NCBI GenBank assembly: GCA_001801345.1
Contig: MGXJ01000028.1
Span: 30,438 to 42,755 of the forward strand
Source of the DNA: Gammaproteobacteria bacterium RBG_16_37_9
GTDB lineage: Bacteria; Pseudomonadota; Gammaproteobacteria; UBA9339
DNA length: 12,318 nt
Reading direction: 5' to 3'
The notes below the pieces were generated by a model. The model had not been told where the DNA came from. It ran no database searches and saw nothing but the letters and a program-made list of their open reading frames with translations. A program made the position numbers and the translations under genes. Below are positions 1-7,036 of the stretch, piece after piece. Within the stretch, counting starts at the first letter, position 1. Every line of letters starts with the position of its first letter.

Positions 1-1
1 C

Positions 2-1816
2 AGTTTATTAGTGCGCGCTGAAAAATTTTTTCATAGTCATGGTGGTAAAAGCGTGTTTCTTGGTCGTTTTGTTGGCCCAACACGCGCAATGATTCCTATG
101 GTAGCTGGTATGCTTAAAATGCCGCTTTCACGGTTTTTGTTTGCAGCAATACCATCGGCAACTATTTGGGCAGTGGGGTATATGATTCCTGGGGTATTGC
201 TTGGTGCATTATCACTAGAATTACCCGCGAAAGTTGCTACTGAGTTTACGCTTTGGGCATTATTAGCCTTGATTGTATTGTGGCTGATTATATGGCTTTT
301 GAACCATTATTTTAGGCAAATTTGCCAAATGTTAGATTATTATATCAAGCATTGTTGGAAGTATTGCCAAAAGCATAGCGAGTTATCTTGGTTTACAAAA
401 ATGTTATCTGATCCGAAAGAACCAGATAATCACCAGCAGTTAACACTAGTGGTGGCAGCTGCTTTTGTTTTTGTTTTATTTTTAGTAATACTGCATCAAG
501 TATTAATATCTGGCATTTTGGTTGATTTCAGTCGATCTATTTATTATTTGTTGACCAGTTTACGCACCGAAAAATTAGATCATATTTTTGTAGTATGTAC
601 TTTGCTTGGTGATGCTCCAATGTTAATAACTGCATCTGGGATTTTGTTTCTGTGGCTTTTATGGAAACGCTATTGGTATGTTGCTGCGCATTGGCTAGGT
701 ATTATGGCGCTTAGCGGAGCTGTTATTGGTGGCATGAAGTTTTTTATGTATTCGCCAAGGCCTGGTGGTATTTCGTTTGATAAAATTACCTCATTATTTC
801 CTGGAGACCATACTGCTTTAGTTTTATCAATAAATGATTTTTTAAATATGTTTACTTCATCATTTCCTAGTGCTCATGTTACCTTGACATTATCTTTCTA
901 TGGTTTTTTGTCAGTAGTTATTGCTCGTGAATTAAAAGTTTCAAAAAGATATATTGCGTATATGACTTCTGGAATATTAGTAGGAGTTATAGCATTTTCT
1001 CGCATTTATCTAGGTGCGCATTGGGTGGTAGATATTTTAGGTGGTATTTTACTTGGTTTGCTAGTGGTGTTAATAGTGACAGTCTCTTATCGTCGACGTC
1101 ATGTTTTACATTTTCATGTGTATAAATTTATATTGGTTGCTAGTAGTGTTTTTATCATAGTATGGCTTGGGTATAGTGCGGTTATGTTTAATAAAAAAGT
1201 TCATGAATATACTTTAATTTGGCCGCATTCAGTTGTTACATTTAACCAGGTGATTACAGGGAAGATAGAAACACCATTATACCGTCTTAATCGTTTGGGT
1301 AAGCCAATTGAGGTGTTTAATGTAATATATGTTGGCAATCTTGCGACGATTAGCCAAGCTTTATCAAAAGAAGGTTGGGAATATAAGCCTGAAGCGATTG
1401 ATTTGCAGGGGATGATAAAAAACTTTTCTGCAAATTTATCCGTTTTTCCTCAACTATACCAAAATAAGAAAATGGCTTTATCATTAACTAAAAAAACTGG
1501 TAGTGACGGCACAATATCAATTTTGCGATTATGGTCATCAAATATTGATTTAAAAGATAGCAAGTTGCCATTGTGGATTGGGGTAGTTGAATACCGGCAC
1601 ACTGAAGCAGCGACTGTTTTTTCATTAAGTAAGCTTAAAGATAAACCAGTATTTAATGGGGCTACGGAGTTTTTATCTAGTTATTTAGGGAAGGGATTTT
1701 ATTTGTGGAAAAAAGATTACTTACTTGAACAACAACCAGTTGAGATGAGGCAGTTGAATTGGAATGGTGAGTTGTTGGTGATACGGGAAAAAAAGACCAA
1801 TCTTAAATCTATGTAG
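2..1816 (+). CDS. DedA-PAP2-LssY-type membrane phosphatase, 5' partial
   Basis: Multidomain inner-membrane protein, probably a lipid or isoprenoid phosphatase/flippase. The reading frame is open back to the window edge and DedA domains normally have about 100 more N-terminal residues, so the true start lies outside; the GTG at 11 is unlikely to be the start. Counting that GTG as residue 1: residues 1-100 are the end of a DedA (SNARE-associated) domain, with GRF..P.RA.IP..AG and two membrane segments. Residues about 140-365 form a PAP2 phosphatase with all three motifs: K243-x6-R250-P251, PSAH 286-289, and S330-R331-x5-H337-x3-D341, among several hydrophobic helices. Residues about 400-590 are soluble and resemble the LssY C-terminal domain. 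The catalytic residues are intact, so an active phosphatase is likely; substrate (undecaprenyl-PP or phosphatidic acid type) is inference. It converges on glpT. The LssY assignment is the least certain part. Confidence 0.85.
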   Translation, partial: SLLVRAEKFFHSHGGKSVFLGRFVGPTRAMIPMVAGMLKMPLSRFLFAAIPSATIWAVGYMIPGVLLGALSLELPAKVATEFTLWALLALIVLWLIIWLLNHYFRQICQMLDYYIKHCWKYCQKHSELSWFTKMLSDPKEPDNHQQLTLVVAAAFVFVLFLVILHQVLISGILVDFSRSIYYLLTSLRTEKLDHIFVVCTLLGDAPMLITASGILFLWLLWKRYWYVAAHWLGIMALSGAVIGGMKFFMYSPRPGGISFDKITSLFPGDHTALVLSINDFLNMFTSSFPSAHVTLTLSFYGFLSVVIARELKVSKRYIAYMTSGILVGVIAFSRIYLGAHWVVDILGGILLGLLVVLIVTVSYRRRHVLHFHVYKFILVASSVFIIVWLGYSAVMFNKKVHEYTLIWPHSVVTFNQVITGKIETPLYRLNRLGKPIEVFNVIYVGNLATISQALSKEGWEYKPEAIDLQGMIKNFSANLSVFPQLYQNKKMALSLTKKTGSDGTISILRLWSSNIDLKDSKLPLWIGVVEYRHTEAATVFSLSKLKDKPVFNGATEFLSSYLGKGFYLWKKDYLLEQQPVEMRQLNWNGELLVIREKKTNLKSM

Positions 1817-1820
1817 ATAG

Positions 1821-1864
1821 GGTAGCCGCAAGCTAAAGCTTGCGGCTACCGGTCTGCGGCTACC
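1821..1864. repeat. GTAGCCGCAAGC palindrome, copy 1
   Basis: Perfect 13-bp arms GGTAGCCGCAAGC (1821-1833) and GCTTGCGGCTACC (1838-1850) enclose a TAAA loop. They are followed by a half copy, GGTCTGCGGCTACC (1851-1864). The repeat fills the 61-bp gap between the convergent DedA-PAP2 gene and glpT. Related copies lie at about 6942-6980 and 8944-9007. It could block read-through in both directions, but neither side has the T-run of an intrinsic terminator. Confidence 0.85.
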
Positions 1865-1877
1865 ACTAAATTGCTTT

Positions 1878-3257
1878 TTAGGTTTCGCCTTCCAACTCCA
1901 AAACTGGTTGAATTTCTGATGGCGCCTCTTCTTTGCGGTGTGTAGCTTTTCCTATACGTAATGTAAGTGAGAACAATAAAGTAGCTAAGACACAAGCAAC
2001 AATTAAAACGATGAATCCGCCTTGCCAACCGAAATACTCAACCAGATAACCAAATCCAGCGCTTGCCAGTATATTACCACCTGAAGCGAAAAATCCCAGT
2101 AGACCAATAGCTGTTCCTACGGCTTTTTTGGGCATAATATCTAAAACTTGAATACCGACTAACATTATAGGCCCATAAATAAACATGCCGATTAACAGTA
2201 AGGCGATGTGATTGAAAATCATATAAGGGCTAAACCAATAAAGTAATACTCCGAAGAAAACTATGATCATGCATAAAATGCTGACTGGAGCACGTCTACC
2301 TTTGAACATTTTATCACTCATATAGCCACACAATAACATTCCTAGGATACCAGCTGCTTCATAAATAATAAAAGTTACACCTGATTTTGAACTGTTTAGT
2401 CCCTTCATTTCTGTTAAGTAAGTTGGCGCCCAATCTAATACCCCATAACGGACGAAATAAACAAATACATTTGCTAGAGCTAAAAACCAAATATATTTAT
2501 TTACAAGCACATATTTGAATAAAATTTCTTTTGCAGAAAGCTCTTTTTCTCGATCTTTAGTATTAATTTCGGGGTATTCATTACGATATTCCTCGATCGG
2601 CATCAACCCGACAGATTGTGGAGTGTCTCGCATTAAAATCACTATAAGTATGGTAAATAATAAAACTATTATGGATGGTAAATAGAAAACACTCTTCCAA
2701 GTAAATAATGGGATAATCAGCATAGCAAGAGCGCCTAATAATCCCGCGCCTAAATTGTGAGATATATTCCATACCGACATCACTCTTCCGCGTTCGCTAA
2801 TAGAAAACCAATGAGCTACGGTGCGATAGCAGGGCGGCGCGCCCATACCTTGAGCCCAACCGTTTATAAACATCAATGCAATCATGAAATATAAGCTGGC
2901 AGTAACGCCTGGAATACATCCGAAAACAAGATTGACTATTACCGAGATGACTAGTCCAGTAGCAATAAAGTAACGTGGGTTGCTGCGGTCTGATAGATTA
3001 CCCATTAAAAATTTACTGATACCATAAGAAATAGGAATAGCCGATAAAACTAATCCTAATTGCGATTTAGTAAATCCGGTATTTAAAAGAAAAGGCATCG
3101 CTAAAGAAAAGTTTTTGCGTAGCAGATAATAACAGGCATAGCCTATAAAAATACCGGCAAAGTTCATATAGCGATGTTTTTTATATGCTATATCAACTTG
3201 TTTAGCATGGAGTTTTTTTATATGACAAGCTGGTTTTAGAATATTAAATAATTTCAT
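1878..3257 (-). CDS. glpT: Glycerol-3-phosphate:phosphate antiporter
   Basis: Inner-membrane major facilitator of the organophosphate:phosphate antiporter family, importing sn-glycerol-3-phosphate in exchange for inorganic phosphate. The 459 residues align along their whole length with E. coli GlpT as I remember it. Shared stretches include the FKPA-like N-terminus (ILKPA), YYLLRKNF with R47, SKFLMGNLSDRSNPR, GWAQGMG-PPC, MRDTPQSVGL-PIEEY, VRYGVLDWAPTYL with R270 and a C-terminal FGWQGGF. R47 and R270 correspond to the two phosphate-binding arginines (R45, R269) and H167 to the substrate-site histidine (H165). About twelve hydrophobic segments are visible. Closeness to GlpT rather than UhpT or PgtP makes glycerol-3-phosphate the likely substrate, though specificity in distant relatives can shift. 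No glpD, glpK or glpQ lies nearby, so it stands alone. The ribosome-binding site is weak; an extended -10 promoter is visible upstream. Confidence 0.93.
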   Translation of the reverse strand: MKLFNILKPACHIKKLHAKQVDIAYKKHRYMNFAGIFIGYACYYLLRKNFSLAMPFLLNTGFTKSQLGLVLSAIPISYGISKFLMGNLSDRSNPRYFIATGLVISVIVNLVFGCIPGVTASLYFMIALMFINGWAQGMGAPPCYRTVAHWFSISERGRVMSVWNISHNLGAGLLGALAMLIIPLFTWKSVFYLPSIIVLLFTILIVILMRDTPQSVGLMPIEEYRNEYPEINTKDREKELSAKEILFKYVLVNKYIWFLALANVFVYFVRYGVLDWAPTYLTEMKGLNSSKSGVTFIIYEAAGILGMLLCGYMSDKMFKGRRAPVSILCMIIVFFGVLLYWFSPYMIFNHIALLLIGMFIYGPIMLVGIQVLDIMPKKAVGTAIGLLGFFASGGNILASAGFGYLVEYFGWQGGFIVLIVACVLATLLFSLTLRIGKATHRKEEAPSEIQPVLELEGET

Positions 3258-3310
3258 AACTAAAAGCTCGCTATAGAAAATGGTTTTTTCTAATTGGTTT
3301 TGCTGCCCAT

Positions 3311-3319
3311 ATTATACCA
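3311..3319 (-). promoter_or_regulatory. Putative glpT promoter (extended -10)
   Basis: On the minus strand the sequence reads TGGTATAAT, a consensus -10 hexamer preceded by the TGn extension, about 54 bp upstream of the glpT start. I find no good -35 hexamer at 16-18 bp spacing, which extended -10 promoters can tolerate. Prediction from sequence only. Confidence 0.5.
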
Positions 3320-3478
3320 CTGAATTATTAAAACTTGCTTAAGGGTTTTAACGCGGCAATTATATTATTTTTTTAAATAAAATCAATGAGTAATAAATAA
3401 GAAAAGTGTCGTCATTCGTGCCTAGTATAAATGCAGACTCTCGCGCTCTCCTGTATGTCATCCTCGCCCTTTATTATG

Positions 3479-3553
3479 TGTCATCCTCGGGCGAAGATCC
3501 GAGGATCTCGTAACCATGTATGCTAGATCCTCGGGTCAAGCCCGAGGATGACA
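3479..3553. repeat. GTCATCCTCGGGC-type REP palindrome
   Basis: Long two-tier hairpin. Outer arms TGTCATCCTCGGGC (3479-3492) and GCCCGAGGATGACA (3540-3553) are perfect over 14 bp. Inner arms 3496-3508 and 3525-3537 pair at 12 of 13 positions, the odd one being G-U compatible. Each half also folds by itself (ATCCTCGG/CCGAGGAT; ATCCTCGGG/CCCGAGGAT), as in paired REP units. It begins 11 bp past the recN stop, so it probably caps or stabilises the 3' end of recN mRNA. There is no T-run for a classical terminator. Similar GTCATCCTCGGG palindromes are, from memory, widespread in intracellular proteobacteria. Confidence 0.85.
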
Positions 3554-3564
3554 GTATCAAGTAA

Positions 3565-5235
3565 CTAAATCGCTGCATTTAACATCTCTTCTGCATGGGC
3601 AATGGTTTGGCTAGTTATTTTAACTCCGCCAAGCATGCGCGCTATTTCTTTGACGCGTTCGTTTTTATTCAAAGTTGTAAGTGTAACTTCGGTGTTTTTT
3701 GCGTTGGTTATTTTTTCGACCAAAATATGATGGTGGCTTTGAGCAGCTATTTGTGGCAGATGAGTTATGCAGATAACTTGAGTTTTTTTGGCGAGTTTAC
3801 GCAATAACTGCCCTACTATATCTGCGGTTCTACCACCGATGCCTGAGTCGATTTCGTCGAATATCAAAGTTGGTATCACTTCTTTTTCTGCAGTTATAGT
3901 TTGGATGGCTAAACTAATGCGTGATAATTCTCCTCCGGATGCAATTTTGTTTAGAGGTTGTAATGGGTGACCTGGATTAGCGCATACTAAAAATTCTATC
4001 CTTTCTAAACCACTGGCGCTGAAACTTTGGTTAATGTTGGGTAGTAGGTTTACAGCAAATTTGCCGCCTATCATGCCCAACATTTGCATTTTTATAGTGA
4101 CTAATTGGTTAAGTTTAGTAGCCGCAAGTTTACGTTTGTTACTTAACTCATTGGCTGCTTCAAGATACAATGTTTCTGCTTCTTTTGCGGCGGATTTAGT
4201 TTTTTCTAGTTGTGAAGTTATAGTTTGTATTGTTTCTAGTTGTTGCTCAAGGTTTGATCGTATTTGTAATAATTCTTCAGGTTGAGTTTGGTGTTTGCGC
4301 GCTAGGGCATACAGATCAGTTAATTGTTCCTCAACTTGATTTTGACGATCAGTGCTAAAATCTACTGTATTTAGATTTTGTCGTAGTGATGCTACGGCTT
4401 CTTCTATTTGGATAATGGCATTATTGACTAAATCGATGGTTGGATTAATTTTAGAATCGATATTTTTGCATATTTCTAGTTGGTTTTTAGTATTATACAG
4501 ATGATGAATAATTGAAGTGTTTTCGTTTTCAACCATGAGATCTAAAGCAGAGTTTATGTTGGTAGAAAATTGTTCAATGTTGTTTAGGCGTTTTTGTTCA
4601 GAGCGTAAGTTTTCTAAATTTTCAATACTAAGATCAAATGCTTCTAGTTCTTTTAATTGGTAGCTTAAAAAATCAATTTTGGTTTGTTGATCTTCTGCTA
4701 AATTTTCAAGTTCCATGAGTTGTTTTTTGATCATAAGCCAAGAGTCATATAATTGTTTTACTTTAGTGGTAAGTGGTTTATTGTCGGCAAAAGCGTCGAG
4801 TAATTCACGTTGATGTTCAAGATTAAGCAGAGCTTGATTTTCATGTTGCCCATGAATGCTAACTAACAATTCGCTGATAGTGCGTAATGCCTGTTGGGTG
4901 CAGGGATGGTCATTGATGCTGCTTTTGGAGCGTCCATCGTTTGAGATAATGCGTCTAATAATGCATTCATTTTCGCTATCTAGTTCTTGTTTTATTAGCC
5001 ACTGGCGAGCTTTGGCAACGTTTGTCAGGTCAAACATTATTGTAATTTCACAACGTTCGGCATTATTACGGATTGATGAAGAATCAGCGCGCGCCCCTAA
5101 AGCGAGTTCTAGCGAGTCGATAACAATAGATTTGCCTGCACCAGTTTCGCCAGTTACGCCGGTCATTTCTGATTCCAAATCTAGTTCAAGGTCTTTGATG
5201 ATAGCGAAATTTTTTATGTTGATATAGGTTAACAT
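3565..5235 (-). CDS. recN: DNA repair ATPase RecN
   Basis: Cytoplasmic SMC-like ATPase of double-strand break repair. All landmarks of the family are visible in 556 residues, the usual length. The N-terminus is typical (MLTYINIKNFAII), followed by Walker A GETGAGKS (29-36), the conserved SIHGQHENQ (126-134), and a long Leu/Glu/Gln-rich coiled-coil region about 155-375 with a break in the middle. The ABC signature SGGELSR is at 433-439, Walker B TLIFDE at 456-461, and the switch histidine H492 sits in THLPQIAA. The start at 5233-5235 leaves the correct N-terminus and has a modest GGA upstream. It follows nadK by 62 bp on the same strand, so the pair may be cotranscribed, with a strong hairpin between them. 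I see no LexA-type operator (CTG-N8-CAG) just upstream, so SOS control as in E. coli is not supported by this window. Confidence 0.96.
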   Translation of the reverse strand: MLTYINIKNFAIIKDLELDLESEMTGVTGETGAGKSIVIDSLELALGARADSSSIRNNAERCEITIMFDLTNVAKARQWLIKQELDSENECIIRRIISNDGRSKSSINDHPCTQQALRTISELLVSIHGQHENQALLNLEHQRELLDAFADNKPLTTKVKQLYDSWLMIKKQLMELENLAEDQQTKIDFLSYQLKELEAFDLSIENLENLRSEQKRLNNIEQFSTNINSALDLMVENENTSIIHHLYNTKNQLEICKNIDSKINPTIDLVNNAIIQIEEAVASLRQNLNTVDFSTDRQNQVEEQLTDLYALARKHQTQPEELLQIRSNLEQQLETIQTITSQLEKTKSAAKEAETLYLEAANELSNKRKLAATKLNQLVTIKMQMLGMIGGKFAVNLLPNINQSFSASGLERIEFLVCANPGHPLQPLNKIASGGELSRISLAIQTITAEKEVIPTLIFDEIDSGIGGRTADIVGQLLRKLAKKTQVICITHLPQIAAQSHHHILVEKITNAKNTEVTLTTLNKNERVKEIARMLGGVKITSQTIAHAEEMLNAAI

Positions 5236-5253
5236 GGTTTTTCCGCGGTAATG

Positions 5254-5334
5254 TAGGTGTCAAGTCCCGACAATCGACAATGTTAATAGCCTCTAGATTA
5301 GCAGTCATTGTCGATTGTTGGGACTTGACACCTA
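5254..5334. repeat. 29-bp-arm hairpin overlapping the nadK 3' end
   Basis: Arms 5254-5282 (starting TAGGTGTCAAGTCC) and 5306-5334 (ending GGACTTGACACCTA) are complementary at 28 of 29 positions, the exception being G-U compatible, around a 23-nt loop. The right arm and part of the loop are read as the last codons of nadK. The left arm ends about 18 bp before the recN start. The element is therefore transcribed in any nadK-recN message and could act as an attenuator or processing site. A T8 run on the plus strand just past the right arm is within nadK lysine codons, and no plus-strand gene needs a terminator here. Confidence 0.85.
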
Positions 5335-6203
5335 TGTTTTTTTTCCCAATTTAATTTTGTGCGCAATGTCTCGAAATAATTATAATTTGTTGGATGTAAA
5401 AGACGCAACCTTTCTTTTGCTTTGCTAATTTTAATCGGACCACTATGAATATTGGTTTGTGTTTGCCCATCACAAAGAATCAATAAATTAGACAAGTTGC
5501 TTTCATCGAAGACAATTTCGATTTGGCTTTCGGCGCTGATTACAATTGGACGACTACTTAGGTTGTGAGATAATACTGGCACTAAAACTATGTTTTCTAA
5601 AGCGGGGTGTAAGATTGGTCCGCCACATGATAAAGCGTGGGCAGTGGAGCCGGTGGGTGTAGCAATGATAAGTCCGTCTGCTCGATAGTTGCACAAAAAT
5701 TGTTGGTCAACATATACGGCAAATTCGATCATGCGTCCTGTAACGTAAGAAAAAAAAGTAATATCATTAAGTGCCAGAGATTGTGTGGTGGATTTTTTTT
5801 GATTTTTTGTTTTTACGGTTAAGAGAAAGCGATATTCCTCAAGATATTTTCCAGCTAAAATCTCGTCTATTTTGGCAAGATTGTTGGGTGTGATATCAGT
5901 TAGAAATCCTAAATTACCACGATTTACACCAACTACAGGTAAGTTTTGCAATGCGGCAATGCGAGCCGCGCTAAGAAGACTGCCATCTCCGCCAACAACT
6001 ACAATTAGATCACAATTGTCTTTTAGTTTTTCTCTGGGAATGGTAGGAATTTTGCAATTTGGTAAGATGGTTGCAGTGTCGTGTTCTAAAGCGACATTAA
6101 TTTTTTTTGCTTGTAGATGTTTAATTAACGCCGCTAGTGTTTTTGCAGCACCAGCGGTATTTTGTCGTCCAATTATTGCTATACTTTTATACTTAACTGC
6201 CAT
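5298..6203 (-). CDS. nadK: NAD kinase
   Basis: Cytoplasmic ATP-dependent NAD kinase, making NADP. In 301 residues the family motifs are clear: GGDGS (71-75) with the catalytic aspartate, NRGNLGFLTD (94-103), LND (145-147, where NE is common), the NAD-binding segment YRADGLIIATPTGSTAHALSCGGPI spanning 173-197, and an HP..Y.YF.TLRTKL.W.KK C-terminal signature ending near K289. E. coli NadK stops almost at that point. The twelve residues after it (HRCQVPTIDNDC) are translated from the arm and loop of the inverted repeat at 5254-5334, so they look like an acquired tail. No strong ribosome-binding site precedes the ATG. The start is chosen because the family's KSIAIIGR beta strand follows directly. 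A 224-bp foldback element begins only 11 bp upstream, separating nadK from ihfB. Confidence 0.95.
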   Translation of the reverse strand: MAVKYKSIAIIGRQNTAGAAKTLAALIKHLQAKKINVALEHDTATILPNCKIPTIPREKLKDNCDLIVVVGGDGSLLSAARIAALQNLPVVGVNRGNLGFLTDITPNNLAKIDEILAGKYLEEYRFLLTVKTKNQKKSTTQSLALNDITFFSYVTGRMIEFAVYVDQQFLCNYRADGLIIATPTGSTAHALSCGGPILHPALENIVLVPVLSHNLSSRPIVISAESQIEIVFDESNLSNLLILCDGQTQTNIHSGPIKISKAKERLRLLHPTNYNYFETLRTKLNWEKKHRCQVPTIDNDC

Positions 6204-6501
6204 TTGAGCAAGATATACTCTGCGTAAAATGAATTTAATGCATTACTCAGGCACTTCCTGTGCCTTCGCCCTCGCTAAGAAACGCTCGGGCCAGATCGCT
6301 TCGCTCACTGTTGTGAAATTTGGCAATCCTGCCAAATTTGTGTCGCCTTCGCTGCTCGCGATCCTTATTTGCGTAAAAGTAAACTCCGGTCGCTCGCAGC
6401 TTGGCTTCGCGCCTAAATTCATTTTACGCAGAGTATAGTTCCAATCGAGTAGCTTTACCGCGAAAATTCGAATGCGAACAGTGTATCATAGTTTTGGATT
6501 A
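6204..6501. other. nadK-ihfB intergenic region
   Basis: The 298-bp gap is mostly the foldback element 6214-6437. The rest (6438-6501) is a short AT-rich stretch ending at the ihfB stop, which is doubled (TAA TAA on the minus strand). A TATACT hexamer on the minus strand (6432-6437) at the outer edge of the element could be a -10 for nadK, but no convincing -35 accompanies it. A 69-codon open frame inside the element is not credible as a gene. Confidence 0.6.
6214..6437. repeat. Foldback element A (24-bp terminal inverted repeats)
   Basis: Perfect 24-bp inverted repeats at 6214-6237 (TATACTCTGCGTAAAATG...) and 6414-6437 bound a 224-bp non-coding element. Inside are a hairpin AGGCAC-TTCCT-GTGCCT (6249-6265), another AAATTTGGCA-ATCC-TGCCAAATTT (6316-6339), a GATCGC/GCGATC pair (6294-6299, 6358-6363) around the second hairpin, and a 44-bp core (6353-6396) that matches element C at 37 of 44 positions. 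No transposase is encoded and I cannot identify a clean target-site duplication. MITE-like or palindromic-repeat in character. Confidence 0.85.
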
Positions 6502-6834
6502 TTATGAATCCTTCTCGTCACTACTATCTTGGATGATAGGAATATTTTTTAACCGCGATTGATTGATGCGCTCTCGAGTTTGTTTTCCTGGTTTGAAGTG
6601 GGGAGCATATTTATGCGTTGTTACCACTTTTTCACCAGTTCGGGGATTGTGTGCATTGCGTGAGGGCCTATGGTGTAAAGAAAAACTGCCAAATCCGCGA
6701 ATTTCTATGCGGCCGTTTTTTTGTAGAGTTTCGCTCATGTATTCTAGGAGTTGGTTGATACCAAGTTCTACATCTTTTTCAGGTAGCTGTTGAAATTTAC
6801 TTACAATACGGGCAATAAGTTCAGATTTAACCAT
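6502..6834 (-). CDS. ihfB: Integration host factor subunit beta
   Basis: Nucleoid-associated DNA-bending protein; the beta subunit pairs with IhfA and bends DNA sharply in replication, recombination and transcription. It matches E. coli IhfB closely: MVKSELI.RI at the N-terminus, the dimerising helices, RIEIRGFGSFSLHHR (42-56), the beta-arm proline in HNPRTGEKV (62-70) and KYAPHFKPGKQTRER (74-88). IhfA or HU would differ in the SFSLH.R and KY.PHFKPGK segments. At 110 residues it carries about 16 extra C-terminal residues ending in an acidic DSSDEKDS tail. A good ribosome-binding site (AGGGG, plus-strand complement around 6841-6846) lies six bases before the ATG, and a clear promoter is visible. 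The usual neighbour rpsA is absent; a divergent gene is upstream instead. Confidence 0.94.
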   Translation of the reverse strand: MVKSELIARIVSKFQQLPEKDVELGINQLLEYMSETLQKNGRIEIRGFGSFSLHHRPSRNAHNPRTGEKVVTTHKYAPHFKPGKQTRERINQSRLKNIPIIQDSSDEKDS

Positions 6835-6872
6835 AAGAAACCCCTAGACCATAAGTTTTAAATGTTTCCCGT

Positions 6873-6900
6873 ATTATACTCAATTTTAATGCTGAGTCAT
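6873..6900 (-). promoter_or_regulatory. Putative ihfB promoter
   Basis: Minus strand: a perfect TATAAT (plus positions 6873-6878), with ATGACT (6895-6900, four of six matches to TTGACA) 16 bp upstream. This gives a transcript start near 6866 and a leader of about 30 nt containing the AGGGG ribosome-binding site. Confidence 0.55.
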
Positions 6901-6941
6901 CATTTTTATGATATTTTTTGCCTAGTAGATGATATTGGCGA

Positions 6942-6980
6942 TACCCGCAAGCTAAAGCTCGCGGCACCCGTCTGCATTAC
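6942..6980. repeat. GTAGCCGCAAGC palindrome, degenerate copy 2
   Basis: Reads ACCCGCAAGC-TAAA-GCTCGCGGCACCC followed by GTCTGCATTAC. It is the same layout as copy 1 (1821-1864), but with several substitutions that weaken the stem. It lies in the gap between ihfB and the divergent DUF2066 gene, so the leader of the latter probably starts within or after it. Confidence 0.7.
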
Positions 6981-7036
6981 AAGGGTCAATGCAAGCTGGT
7001 TTGCGTGCCGAATCTTCAAAAAAGGTAAAGATAAAT

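Larger units (their letters stand above)
3258..3564. other. glpT-recN intergenic region
   Basis: This 307-bp gap lies between the glpT start and the recN stop, both genes reading leftward. It holds the glpT promoter candidate near 3311-3319, an AT-rich stretch around 3350-3400, two degenerate pieces that look like decayed copies of the GTCATCCTCGGGC repeat (GTCATTCGTGCC near 3412; TGTCATCCTCGCCC at 3456-3469), and the intact palindrome 3479-3553. I see no coding potential or tRNA. Confidence 0.7.

Noticed and set aside
4118..4128. GTAGCCGCAAG match to the dispersed palindrome inside recN
   Set aside because: It has no matching second arm and encodes part of a normal RecN coiled-coil/ATPase linker, so it is a chance match.
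4856..5227. 123-codon frame antisense to recN
   Set aside because: recN is a full-length conserved gene here; the antisense frame is a shadow with no family resemblance.
5236..5297. LexA/SOS box or TTGACA-based promoter for recN
   Set aside because: No CTG-N8-CAG operator is present. The TTGACA in the hairpin arm has no -10 hexamer at proper spacing before the ATG.
5306..5345. Hairpin followed by T8 on the plus strand as an intrinsic terminator
   Set aside because: No plus-strand gene reads into it, and the T-run is the complement of lysine codons in nadK. On the minus strand, where genes are transcribed, no T-run follows.
6229..6438. 69-codon open frame on the plus strand between nadK and ihfB
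   Set aside because: It lies wholly within foldback element A, is translated from its arms and hairpins, lacks a ribosome-binding site and resembles no protein family.
6989..7036. Upstream in-frame start for the DUF2066 gene
   Set aside because: It would place sixteen polar residues before a classic signal peptide, and the ATG at 7037 has its own purine-rich site.
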